DNA of 33,410 nt from positions 1 to 33,410 of the forward strand of contig JADZBU010000345.1 in the NCBI GenBank assembly GCA_020851955.1, in the 5' to 3' direction. Below are positions 20,146-28,897 of this stretch, piece by piece. The notes below the pieces were generated by a model. The model worked only from the letters and a program-made list of their open reading frames with translations. It had not been told where the DNA came from and did no database searches. Made by a program: the position numbers and the translations under genes. The DNA is from Chromatiaceae bacterium (lineage in GTDB: Bacteria > Pseudomonadota > Gammaproteobacteria > Chromatiales > Chromatiaceae). The first letter of the stretch is position 1, and every line of letters starts with the position of its first letter.

Positions 20146-21152
20146 GGCTGCGCTGCCACGGCGACGCCGGGCGTGGAGAGGTCCTCGCGCCCCTCGACGC
20201 GAATCCTGTAGCGCTCCCGCAGTCGTACCAGACCCTGGGCCAGGCGTTGCGTCGCACGCTCCGTCCCGACGGCTTCCAGGAGTTGTTGTCTGATCGCGGC
20301 CACCTCTGGCAGGTGCGGCTCGCGCGTCTCCTCGACCAGGACCAGGTGCAGTCCGTAGGCCGATGCGATGGGGCCGGACCAGACACCGGGCTCAAGGGCG
20401 AAGACCTGCTCGGCGAAGGCCGTGCCGAACCGCGCGATGAGGCGGGGCCGGGAATAGGCTTGAAACCGCAGCCCGAGGAGGAACGGATCCGACAATGCGG
20501 CCGCGTCGGCCAGGGGCAGCGTGCGCGCTTGCGCGAGGGTTGCCCGCGCGGCTTCCTCGATCGACGCACCCCGGAGGTCTTCGTCCAGAAAGAGTTGCGA
20601 GAACGTCAGCTCGGCGGGCTGCAGGAAGCGCTCGCGATGGCGGTCGAGATAGTCCCACAGATCCGCGTCAGTCAGCGCGGGAGCCGCTGGGTCCTGCGCC
20701 AGGAGGATGCGCATCTTTTCGACCAGCAGGCGGCGGATGACGACGTCATCGTCGAGTCCAAGGGCACGCGCCTCGCTGACCAGCTCCTCGGGCGGGCGTC
20801 CGGGGCGATCGCCGAGCGCGCGCATCTTCTCGACGAGTCGGCGATGCACGCTGCCGTCCTGGAAGTCGAGTGCCAGCAGGCGGGCCTCGCGATAGAGCAT
20901 CTCCTCTTCGATGTTTTGCGCGATCAGGGCGGACATCTGCGCCGGGGTGGCGGGGATTCCCCAGCGCCGGACGAAGTCCTCCTTCATTACGCCGATCTGC
21001 TCCGCCGAGATGAGGATCGGCTCGCGCTGCACGGGTGGCCGTGGCAGCGCGGCCGGCGACCAGAGCTCTCTGGCGACGAAGAGGGTCACCCCGATCAGCA
21101 CGAAGTGGAGAACCGGGTGTCGGAGCCAAGGCCCGAGCCGGTGCCGGGTCAT
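20142..21152 (-). CDS. Membrane-anchored PpiC-type peptidylprolyl isomerase
   Basis: A 336-residue parvulin/SurA-like protein. The start at 21152 (MTRHRLGPWLRHPVLHF) precedes one transmembrane anchor (about 15-33). A SurA-N-like helical chaperone region (about 45-170) is followed by a PpiC rotamase-like domain (about 180-300), with the C-terminal signature FALEPGVWSGPIASAYGLHL. It would act on the periplasmic side, helping to fold exported proteins. It lies between the DUF3604 gene (79 bases upstream) and the HupE-like gene (four-base overlap), so it may serve the DUF3604 protein. Upstream frame extension to 21503 reads antisense to DUF3604 and is not used. Confidence 0.85.
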   Translation of the reverse strand: MTRHRLGPWLRHPVLHFVLIGVTLFVARELWSPAALPRPPVQREPILISAEQIGVMKEDFVRRWGIPATPAQMSALIAQNIEEEMLYREARLLALDFQDGSVHRRLVEKMRALGDRPGRPPEELVSEARALGLDDDVVIRRLLVEKMRILLAQDPAAPALTDADLWDYLDRHRERFLQPAELTFSQLFLDEDLRGASIEEAARATLAQARTLPLADAAALSDPFLLGLRFQAYSRPRLIARFGTAFAEQVFALEPGVWSGPIASAYGLHLVLVEETREPHLPEVAAIRQQLLEAVGTERATQRLAQGLVRLRERYRIRVEGREDLSTPGVAVAAQP

Positions 21153-21231
21153 GCGCCGATCGCCATGGGGCGACTCGACCCCATCCGCGGCGGGCCGCGG
21201 CCGGCGGTTGGCGCGGACCGATCGGCCGCGC

Positions 21232-23724
21232 TCACGGGGTGTACCAGATCGGCGAGGTCCAGGCGCGTTGCTGCACGGTCTGGGGCACGATGCCGCTGCA
21301 GCACTGGGTGTATTCGAATTCCTCGTAGCTGTCCGGCAGGGTGCAAACGCCGCCGCCACAGTCGGCGTCGCTGTTGCAGCCGCGCGCGTTCGCCGTTGGG
21401 GCTTGGCTGCGGCAGGTCCCCATGGGCTTGCCGCAATCGACGCCGCGCGCGTTGCAATAGAATTGGTTCCAGCGGCAGCTCGGGTTTTCGAGCACGCGCA
21501 CATAGTAGAAGGCGTGCCGGGCAGGGTCGAAATCGGGATCCGTCCAGAGTGTGCAGAGCATCTTCAAGCCGCCGCCGGTCGGTCGGCAGGTGCGCAGGTC
21601 GACCTTGGCCTGGTCGTCGGCCCTGCCCGCCACGTCGTACACCTGCTCGTGGGTCTGCCCAGCCGCGTCGACCCAGCCCTTGACGATCTGCGCGCGCTGC
21701 AAGGGTGTGCCAGGGTGGCCGGACCAGCCGGGGTCCATGAGTGCGCTGACCGCGAAGCTCGGGGCCTGCTGACCGCGGCCGGGAGGGCGCCGTCCACGTT
21801 TGAGTGTGCCGCCCATGGGCACGCCGCGAGCGTAACCGCGCGCAGCGAAATCGCCCACCTTGCAGATGTCGGCAGGCAGGTTGAAACCGCCGAAGACCCG
21901 CACGATCGGGCGGGTTCCGCTGGTGGCGTAGGTTTCGCGGTTCTTGAGGGCGGTGAAGATCGCGTCGCGCGAGTTTTCCTCGGCCCAGGCGACGGTCAGC
22001 CCGCCGGCGTTGGTTTCGAGGCCGAGAAAAAAGCGCTCGTTCAGGGCCTCGGCCGAGGTGGCGAAGCTCTGGATGCCGTGCGCGCCGCTCTTGGCGTACT
22101 GCTGGGCATCGGACTGGCCAGGCGTGCCGTTGTGGTTGTCGAGCCCGCCGACGAACCCGAGCTTGAAGGGATTCACCCCTTTTACCGCGGCGTACGCGAT
22201 GCCGTTCGCGAGCGTGTTGCGCACGTAGCTGCGCGGCGGAATGCTCTCGGTGGTCTGCATGGCATCGGTGAGGTAGCCGTCCGCCGCCCCGCCGAGCCGC
22301 GCCCAGCCTTCGTTCTCGAAGTCGCACAGCTCGTCAGGCGGATTCGTCCAGGCCATCCCGGTCTTGGCGTTGTAGCGACATTCCGACTGGCCCTTGATCT
22401 GGGTGAGCTCGACCAGGGGCTCCAATTGGTTGCGCAAGCGCGCCTCGGCCAGCCCGGCGGGCGTGTTCTCCGGGAGGATGAACATGCTGCCCCGGCTCAT
22501 GTTGGGATTATGCGGGATGGTCAGGACGTCACAGCGCGGCTTCGCCGGGTTCTTGATGCAGGCGTCCTTCAGACTCTGGAGCATCACCGCAGGGGAGGCC
22601 ACCGGCGAGCCCGGCGTCGAGGTGCAATCGGCGCCGAAGCCGCAGCCGAGCGGACTCTCGACGTTGCTGATCGGCCGGTCGATCACGTCGTTGTTGCGAA
22701 AGATGACGTTGCGGTGCAGGTTGTCCGCGCCCGAGTCACCGGTGAAGTTGGCGATGCAGGCGGCGCCGCTCGGACAATCCGCGGACGGTGACCACCCGGC
22801 GTCAGGCACGTCGGGGATGGCGTTGTCCTGCGATTGATCCCAGCAGGGCAGGGCTTCCGCGTCCGCGCAGCGGCCGTTCGCGGCCATCGCCGTGTATTCG
22901 TAGGCGATGAAGGACGTGAAGGTGCAGGAGGAGGTGCGGTCGTAGGCGGCCTCGGCATCGTTACGGATCTTGTCCCAAACCAGCTTGGCCTGACGATCGC
23001 AGAGCGCCCCGTTCGGACCGCAGAAGGCCGGGCGCATCGGGTTCTGGCTGACGTTTTCGAGTCCCGCGAAGATGCTGGCCGCGGCGCCTTGGCGCAGGCG
23101 CGAGATCTCATCGCGGGCGATGCCGCAGAGGGGGCTGTTGTAGCCCTTTGGTCGGCACAGGTTGTCCGACGCGCAGGTTTGTCCGGTGACGGCCGGATCG
23201 CAGTCCTGATCGCTCGCGCAGGTCTCGGTCGCCTCGAAGGTGCAGATATTGCTCTCGCCGAACTGCTCCGAGTGATCGGTGATGGCGGCGAAGTCGAGCG
23301 CGCGTCCCTCGGGGAACTGGATGGTCCGGGTGGCCATGAACTGACAGTGCTCACCGGGCATGCAGTAGGGGTGCTCGGTGACGTCGGTGCGCATACTGGG
23401 CGGCGGCGGGAGTTGGGATTGCTCGGCCGTGCGCGTGTCGGCCCAGGGCGGCAAGCCCACGCGACCGCCCTTTGCGTACCAGTAGGCATCCGCCGGGGTA
23501 TTGCGCGTGTCGAGCACCACGGCATCGAACGAGTAGGCCGTATGCAGGTGGGTTTCACCGAAGAACGGCTGCTTGGTCGGCTCGTAGCTCGCGCAACGCT
23601 TGCGGGCTTCGGTTCGCTCGAAGGGCGGAGTCAGATCCGGCGGGACGGTCTGGGCCGATCCGGTCGGCGCCATTGCGAACAGCAGTGTCCAAAGGACGTA
23701 GGTCTGGATCGACGGCGATCTCAT
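21232..23724 (-). CDS. Secreted DUF3604 protein (PHP-like)
   Basis: An 830-residue exported protein of the DUF3604 family. The ATG at 23724 has GAGGA about seven bases upstream and starts a signal peptide (about 1-24). The family resembles PHP-type metal phosphoesterases: FFGETHLHTAYSFDA at about 54-68 and FAAITDHSEQFGE at about 145-157 supply the His/Asp ligands, followed by TIPHNPNMSRG and GFVGGLDNHNGTPGQS. Many cysteines in the second quarter and the C-terminus suggest disulfides, fitting periplasmic or extracellular location. Enzymatic activity is unknown. Neighbouring PpiC and HupE-like genes on the same strand form an apparent operon. Confidence 0.88.
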   Translation of the reverse strand: MRSPSIQTYVLWTLLFAMAPTGSAQTVPPDLTPPFERTEARKRCASYEPTKQPFFGETHLHTAYSFDAVVLDTRNTPADAYWYAKGGRVGLPPWADTRTAEQSQLPPPPSMRTDVTEHPYCMPGEHCQFMATRTIQFPEGRALDFAAITDHSEQFGESNICTFEATETCASDQDCDPAVTGQTCASDNLCRPKGYNSPLCGIARDEISRLRQGAAASIFAGLENVSQNPMRPAFCGPNGALCDRQAKLVWDKIRNDAEAAYDRTSSCTFTSFIAYEYTAMAANGRCADAEALPCWDQSQDNAIPDVPDAGWSPSADCPSGAACIANFTGDSGADNLHRNVIFRNNDVIDRPISNVESPLGCGFGADCTSTPGSPVASPAVMLQSLKDACIKNPAKPRCDVLTIPHNPNMSRGSMFILPENTPAGLAEARLRNQLEPLVELTQIKGQSECRYNAKTGMAWTNPPDELCDFENEGWARLGGAADGYLTDAMQTTESIPPRSYVRNTLANGIAYAAVKGVNPFKLGFVGGLDNHNGTPGQSDAQQYAKSGAHGIQSFATSAEALNERFFLGLETNAGGLTVAWAEENSRDAIFTALKNRETYATSGTRPIVRVFGGFNLPADICKVGDFAARGYARGVPMGGTLKRGRRPPGRGQQAPSFAVSALMDPGWSGHPGTPLQRAQIVKGWVDAAGQTHEQVYDVAGRADDQAKVDLRTCRPTGGGLKMLCTLWTDPDFDPARHAFYYVRVLENPSCRWNQFYCNARGVDCGKPMGTCRSQAPTANARGCNSDADCGGGVCTLPDSYEEFEYTQCCSGIVPQTVQQRAWTSPIWYTP

Positions 23725-23814
23725 GGTGGGTTCCTCGTCTCAGGCTTGGACTCGCTGGGGATTCGGGCAAACTCCTGGGAGTCCCGAACGTCTCCGACAG
23801 GCTGCGGCTATTGC

Positions 23815-24966
23815 TTAGAAAAAGATGAAGGCACTGATGGTCATGACGCCCATGAGGCCGAGATAGGTCAAGGGAAATGCCCAGCGGCAGAATTGATCGA
23901 TGCGCCTGGCCCGTGTGGCATCCCCCCGCTGTTCGAGACCGCCCACCATCAGGTGAAATAGCAGGGTGATGGCCATGATAATCAGGCTGAGGTTCAGGTA
24001 GCCGTGTATCAGGGTGACGTAGGCGATGCGAGGCATACTGTCACCGATCACCATCAAGTAGGCGACGGCGGTGAGGATGCCGATAAAGGAGACGCTGATC
24101 CGATCCCCTATGGATGAACGATCCATCCAGAACACCGCGAAGGAGAGCAGGACGATCACCGCGAGCGGGAAGACGACGAGGCGCATCAGATAGAAAGGCA
24201 GACGGTTCACGTCAATGGTGACGACGTAGGTCGAGGCCACGCCACCCCGGCCAGCGTAAGGCGCCTCCCAGTCCTGGATAGCGCTGCTGATGCCATTGAG
24301 ATCCCACTGGGGTATGTGGATACGAGAGGCCGCGGCAGGCGGCGGCTCGGTGTCCGCCACCAGTTGTACCTCGTCCTTGTCGAAGCCCAGCACCTGGAAG
24401 GCCGCCTCGAGATGCTGGCGGTCGAAGGGAAAGCGCCTCATCACCAGCTTGGATTCCGCGATGGCGTTCAGGGTCTCGGTCAAGATGGAGGTGCCGTCCG
24501 GGCGGACGCGCAGCATGACGGCGCTCTTTTCGTAGAGGCCCGCTTGGTTGACCAGCATCACTTGTGGATACCAGCCCGGCGACGCCTCGTCGAACTGGAA
24601 AGCGCCCGTATAGATCTTTTCGGCCACCCCCTCCACGTCGGGATCGAAGGCCTGGCGAGGGTCGCGCCAACTCAGGGTCATCACCCCGGAAAATTCAAAA
24701 TTTTCCGCGCCGTCGTCAATTTCGTTGATCTGGTTGATGTCCAGCCTGGCCCGCACGATCAAGGGACCGGCAGACCTGGGTGGCGTCAGGGCGATGGGGT
24801 AAGTCGCTTGTGAAGAGCTGGCCGTGCTTGGTGCGCCCGGGGCGCCAGGCTCTGGGTCCAGGCTTGCCTTGCCCGTGCCCCAGGCCAGAACTCCGAGGAA
24901 CATCAGGATAGCTGCCATGAGCCGCCCGTAGCCAGAGGGGGGGTGGATGCCGTAGTCTCGGTTCAT
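23815..24966 (-). CDS. Pentameric ligand-gated ion channel homologue (Cys-loop type)
   Basis: A 383-residue prokaryotic member of the pentameric ligand-gated ion channel superfamily (GLIC/ELIC group). The ATG at 24966 is preferred over the TTG just before it; AGGA is about nine bases upstream. A signal segment (about 14-32) leads to an extracellular beta-sandwich domain (about 66-255). Its loop RRFPFDRQ (177-184) corresponds to the Cys-loop without the cysteines, as in other bacterial members. Four helices follow: M1 about 257-281, pore-lining M2 about 284-308, M3 about 315-341 and M4 about 362-383, ending with the protein. Ligand and ion selectivity cannot be inferred. It is 90 bases upstream of DUF3604 on the same strand, so cotranscription is possible. 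Confidence 0.9.
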   Translation of the reverse strand: MNRDYGIHPPSGYGRLMAAILMFLGVLAWGTGKASLDPEPGAPGAPSTASSSQATYPIALTPPRSAGPLIVRARLDINQINEIDDGAENFEFSGVMTLSWRDPRQAFDPDVEGVAEKIYTGAFQFDEASPGWYPQVMLVNQAGLYEKSAVMLRVRPDGTSILTETLNAIAESKLVMRRFPFDRQHLEAAFQVLGFDKDEVQLVADTEPPPAAASRIHIPQWDLNGISSAIQDWEAPYAGRGGVASTYVVTIDVNRLPFYLMRLVVFPLAVIVLLSFAVFWMDRSSIGDRISVSFIGILTAVAYLMVIGDSMPRIAYVTLIHGYLNLSLIIMAITLLFHLMVGGLEQRGDATRARRIDQFCRWAFPLTYLGLMGVMTISAFIFF

Positions 24967-25215
24967 CAATATCTTTCCTGATTATTAACATGCCTCGGCC
25001 AATTTTAGGGCTTTTCACCTCCCTCTTGCGTCTTATCATGGCCGAGAGATGGCGCTTGTGATCAATTGTTCACGGTCATGCTGGCAGGGCAGGCCGCGTT
25101 CCTCAACGGGGCTTCGACTTCGACCCCGGGAGGTTGCGCCGGGGTGCAACCGGGGCCTGAATCGCATCAGGCGGCATGACGAGGTGTCGGAACCCCACAA
25201 CTTACAGGCCAGCCG

Positions 25216-26370
25216 TTACAGCTTGGCCTCGAAATACTCAGCGGTCGTCTCCAGGAAACTGGGGCTGAGGGCACCCGCCAGGCCGAGTTCACGGATACCG
25301 TCCACCTTCACCATCAAGTTAGAGAAGGACAAGAACCCGCAAATTTTATTGAGGGGCTTTGGCCGCAGCATAAAGGTTGGCCGTTTGATCTCGCGTTCCA
25401 CCTTTGCTCTCCGGGTTTCAGGGGCGACGATAAAGAGCTTGATGTCAAGATTCGGCTGCAGCGCCATGAGATCGCTCATGCGCAACAGGCCCGAATAGAC
25501 GGTCGTGGTGCACTCGATCTCGAAGGCCGCCAGGATGGAATTACCCTTCAGCCACAAGACATCGATCAGCTCGATCGTCTCTTGGGTCGCTTCATTGAAC
25601 TGCGTCGGCAACTCATCGACCATCCCCGCCAGGTCGCCGAGGGGTACGCCATTCCACAGCCGGCCGCGGTCGTTTTTCGCCGCCCACACGTTCAAGCCCA
25701 TCTCTGCGCCCAGCATCAACAGATTGGCCTGGATCGTCAGATGCTCCGAAGGTTGTTTGTCGGCGGTTTCCTGGGCAGGCGTCTCGGCGTCCTCGTCGCA
25801 CTCATCCTCCTCGTTGTCAGGGACGGTGACCACGGTCTGCACCGTTTTCTTACCGATCTGCTGCTCGGCCAGATAGAAGGGCTTACGCTGGAGCTTGGCC
25901 TGGCTGACGGGACGCCTCTCCGGGTGCGCTTGGGCCTGTTCCAAGAGCCCCAGTATTACGGCGGCATCCCCCGGGGATTGGAAGCGGTTCGGGCTGCCGC
26001 GCAAAAAGGCCTTGAACTTGCCGGCATCCTGGTCATTGACGTAGAACGAGGTCAAGCCTTTGAGGTGGGCCATCGGTACCCCGGTTTCTGGGTCCAGGAG
26101 GATCAGCGGCTTGACCTCGAATTGCACCGGGAAGGACATCTGCGACCAGATGGCGTGCTTTTCCTGGCTGGGGCCGCGCACCTCCACCGCGCCGACCCAT
26201 CGCATCACCCCCGTCAGGTAACAGAGAAAGACATCCCCCGGCTGGATCTTGGCCGCCAGCTTTTGGCGTGACGCCCGAAATCCGCTGATCGTCGCCCCCG
26301 CCGCGCGGAATTCCTTCCAGGTCGTCCCCGTGAACAGGTTCAGCCAGTAAGTCTTAGGTGAGCTTGCCAT
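25216..26370 (-). CDS. EVE-domain / PD-(D/E)XK nuclease fusion, probable restriction protein
   Basis: A 384-residue protein with two parts. Residues about 1-135 form an EVE/PUA-like domain (YWLNLFTGTTWKEF, then IQPGDVFLCYLTGVMRWVGA), the fold that binds modified bases. An acidic linker (about 183-205) leads to a nuclease-like domain (about 210-345). There Asp270 (ELIDVLWL) and Glu284-x-Glu286 (AAFEIECTT) fit a PD-(D/E)XK-like core, followed by YSGLLRMSDLMALQPN. EVE domains fused to nucleases are known in modification-dependent restriction. It is divergent from a DNA methyltransferase gene, 124 bases apart. The frame is intact from ATG 26370 although the neighbouring methyltransferase is broken. 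The nuclease assignment is by motif pattern only. Confidence 0.75.
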   Translation of the reverse strand: MASSPKTYWLNLFTGTTWKEFRAAGATISGFRASRQKLAAKIQPGDVFLCYLTGVMRWVGAVEVRGPSQEKHAIWSQMSFPVQFEVKPLILLDPETGVPMAHLKGLTSFYVNDQDAGKFKAFLRGSPNRFQSPGDAAVILGLLEQAQAHPERRPVSQAKLQRKPFYLAEQQIGKKTVQTVVTVPDNEEDECDEDAETPAQETADKQPSEHLTIQANLLMLGAEMGLNVWAAKNDRGRLWNGVPLGDLAGMVDELPTQFNEATQETIELIDVLWLKGNSILAAFEIECTTTVYSGLLRMSDLMALQPNLDIKLFIVAPETRRAKVEREIKRPTFMLRPKPLNKICGFLSFSNLMVKVDGIRELGLAGALSPSFLETTAEYFEAKL

Positions 26371-26494
26371 GATGCCGTCTTCTCGCGTCGGGTATTCTTC
26401 GAGTGCGGTATATTGACAGTCCCGCCGCTGCTTGACCAACGGCGTGGGGCCTGAGCGCGGTCCAAACCGCACCCCTAATCTGACCGGACGTGAC

Positions 26495-28897
26495 GTGACC
26501 CCCGACCAATTCATCACCAAATGGCGGAACGCCACCCTCAAGGAGCGCTCCGCCGCCCAGGAGCACTTCCTCGACCTGTGCCGCCTCCTGGACGAACCCA
26601 CACCCGCCGAGGCCGACCCCACCGGCGCTTGGTACTGCTTCGAGAAGGGTGCGGCCAAGGCCGGGGGCGGGGACGGCTGGGCGGACGTGTGGAAACGCGC
26701 CTGCTTCGGCTTTGAGTACAAGGGCAAGGGCAAAGACCTCAAGGATGCCTTCAAGCAGCTGCAGCTTTACACCCCCGCGCTGGAATACCCGCCGCTCCTG
26801 ATCGTCTCCGACCTGGACCGGATCGTCATCCATACCGCCTTCACCGGCACCGTGCCCGATGTCCATATCCTGCTCCTGGAGGATCTGCGCGACGCCAGCA
26901 AGCGCCGGCTGCTCAAGTGGGCCTTCAGCGATCCCGAGCGCCTGCGGCCGGGCCAGACCACGGCCGCCCTCACCGAGGCCGCCGCCGGGCGTTTCGGCGA
27001 TCTCGCGCAGCGCTGGCGTGCCCGTGGTCACGACCCCTGGGCGGTCGGTCACTTCTGCATCCGACTGCTGTTCTGCCTGTTCGCGGAGGATATCGAACTC
27101 CTGCCCCGCCAGATGTTCACCCGGCTGCTGGATGCGGGGCTCAAGGACCCGGCCAGCCTCACCGGGATGCTGCAAGACCTGTTCGGGGCGATGGCGAAGG
27201 GCGGGCGCGTCGGCTTCGATCCGGTTGACTGGTTCAACGGCGGGCTGTTCGATTCCGCTGACACCCTGCCGCTGGCGGTGGACGACATCAAGACCCTGCG
27301 GGCGCTGGCCGGGCTCGACTGGTCGGCCATCGAGCCGACCATCTTCGGTACCCTGTTCGAGCGCGGCCTGGACCCGGACAAACGCAGCCAGTTGGGTGCC
27401 CACTACACCGACCGCGGTTCGATCATGCGCCTGGTCGATCCGGTGGTGCTTGATCCGCTGCGGGATGCTTGGACGGCCAGGAAGACCGAGATCGCCGCCC
27501 TGATGGCGAAGGCCACCGCCGCCAAGTCCCTGTCCGCCCGCACCAAGGCCCGGAACGAGGCCCATGGGCTCCTCCAAGGCTTCCTGGCGCAGCTCGCCCA
27601 CTTCCGGGTCCTGGACCCTGCTTGCGGGTCCGGTAACTTCCTGCTGCTGGCCTTGCTGGGGCTCAAGGATCTGGAACACCGGGTCATCCTGGAGGCCGAG
27701 GCCCTGGGGCTGTCCAGGGCCTTCCCGATGGTTGGCCCGGAATGCGTGCTGGGGATCGAACTCAACCCCTACGCCGCCGAACTCGCCCGCGTCACCGTCT
27801 GGATCGGGGAGATCCAATGGATGCTGTCGCACGGCTTCTCGCTGTCGAAGAACCCGATTCTGAAGCCCTTGAACACCATCGAGCAGCGCGACGCCATCGT
27901 GAACCCCGACGGGACGGGACCGGAATGGCCGGAGGCGGATGTGATTGTGGGGAATCCGCCGTTCTTGGGTGGGAGCAAGAAGCGCGGCGCCCTGGGTGAC
28001 GCCTATTTCGAGGCGCTCGACCGACTCTATGCCGGGCGTGTTCCGGCCGGGGCCGACCTGGTAACCTATTGGTTTGAGAAATCGCGCGCCCAGATCGTTG
28101 CGGGTAAGGCGGGGGCGGCCGGCCTGGTCGCCACGAACTCGATCCGAGGTGGGGCAAACCGCACCGTGCTGGAGCGCATCCAGCGCACTGAAACCCGAAC
28201 CAAGCAGGGAGAATCGTATGACGACGATCACGTTCGACACGCTGCAACTGGTGGACAAGCTCAAGGCGGCGGGTTTTCCGCCCGAACAGGCGGAAGCGGT
28301 GATTCGGGCTATCGGCGAGGCCCAGGAGGAACTGGTCACCAAGACCTATCTGGACGTCACCTTGGAAAAAACACTGGCGCCGATTCGGACCGACCTGACC
28401 GTCCTAAAATGGATGATGGGGATGCTACTGGCGGGGGTAATGTCACTTCTTCTGAAGGGCTTGTTCTAGACGCGCCCCTGTGCATCTTCAACGCCTGGTC
28501 CGACGAGCCCTGGATCAATGAGGGCGCGGCGGTGCGGGTGTCGCTAGTGGCTTTCGGGCCGAAGCATGACAGGCAGGAGGGCATCAGGCTAGATGGTATG
28601 AAGGTGGCCAGTGTCCACGCCGACCTAACGGCCTCACCACTGGGTACCGAGAGCCAGGTGACGAACCTGACGGTGGCTGTTCCGCTCCGAGAAAATGCGG
28701 GAGCCAGTCTGAGGGGGACGACAAAAAATGGTCCTTTTGACATCTCCGGTGACCTTGCGCGCTCCTGGCTGACACGACCCAACCCCCACGGGCGTCCCAA
28801 CCCCGATGTGCTGAAGCCTTGGTGCAACGGCATGGATGTTACCCGGCGCCATTCGGATACCTGGATCATCGACTTCGGTGTGTCCATGCCCATGTAA
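26495..28897 (+). pseudogene. Class I DNA methyltransferase, main part, interrupted by an insertion and a TAA
   Basis: N-terminal and catalytic part of a large N6-adenine-type DNA methyltransferase. The GTG at 26495 gives the usual start (TPDQFITKWRNATLKERSA); a TTG at 26432 is possible. The SAM motif I VLDPACGSGNFL lies at about 372-383 and motif IV NPPF at 487-490; ATNSIRGGANRTVLERI follows. Here about 97 codons (28181-28471) interrupt the family pattern before it resumes at APLCIFNAWSDEPW. The insert contains a complete DUF1640 gene in another frame and reads as Gly/Asp-rich, non-family sequence in this frame. The frame then ends at a premature TAA (28895-28897) after FGVSMPM. It was probably a Type II-like modification enzyme or defence methyltransferase partnered with the divergent EVE-nuclease. 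Confidence 0.82.
28218..28469 (+). CDS. DUF1640 (CCDC90-like) small protein inserted in the methyltransferase gene
   Basis: An 83-residue protein starting MTTITFDTLQLVDKLKAAGF, with a predicted helical or coiled-coil N-terminal part (FPPEQAEAVIRAIGEAQEEL) and a C-terminal transmembrane helix (about 63-82), the layout of DUF1640/CCDC90 proteins. AGGGAG (28206-28211) lies six bases before the ATG, so it can be translated by itself. It sits wholly inside the methyltransferase gene, in a different frame on the same strand, and occupies almost exactly the segment that is foreign to the methyltransferase. Function is unknown in bacteria; mitochondrial CCDC90 relatives are inner-membrane proteins. 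Confidence 0.8.
   Translation: MTTITFDTLQLVDKLKAAGFPPEQAEAVIRAIGEAQEELVTKTYLDVTLEKTLAPIRTDLTVLKWMMGMLLAGVMSLLLKGLF

Noticed and set aside
20911-22791. 626-residue plus-strand frame opposite the DUF3604 gene
   Set aside because: The sense strand carries a full-length known family with a signal peptide; the opposite frame is a composition artefact.
25050-25215. Short hairpin-rich stretch between the channel gene and the EVE-nuclease gene that might be a CRISPR or attachment-site remnant
   Set aside because: Only one small inverted repeat (GGTTGC/GCAACC around 25130-25160) is present, with no repeated unit or spacer pattern.
26413-26435. TTGACA upstream of the methyltransferase as a promoter
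   Set aside because: No acceptable -10 hexamer at 15-19 bases; the match stands alone.
26354-28342. 662-residue minus-strand frame opposite the methyltransferase
   Set aside because: The plus strand carries the DNA methyltransferase motifs; the antisense frame is Gln/Gly/Val-rich and resembles nothing.
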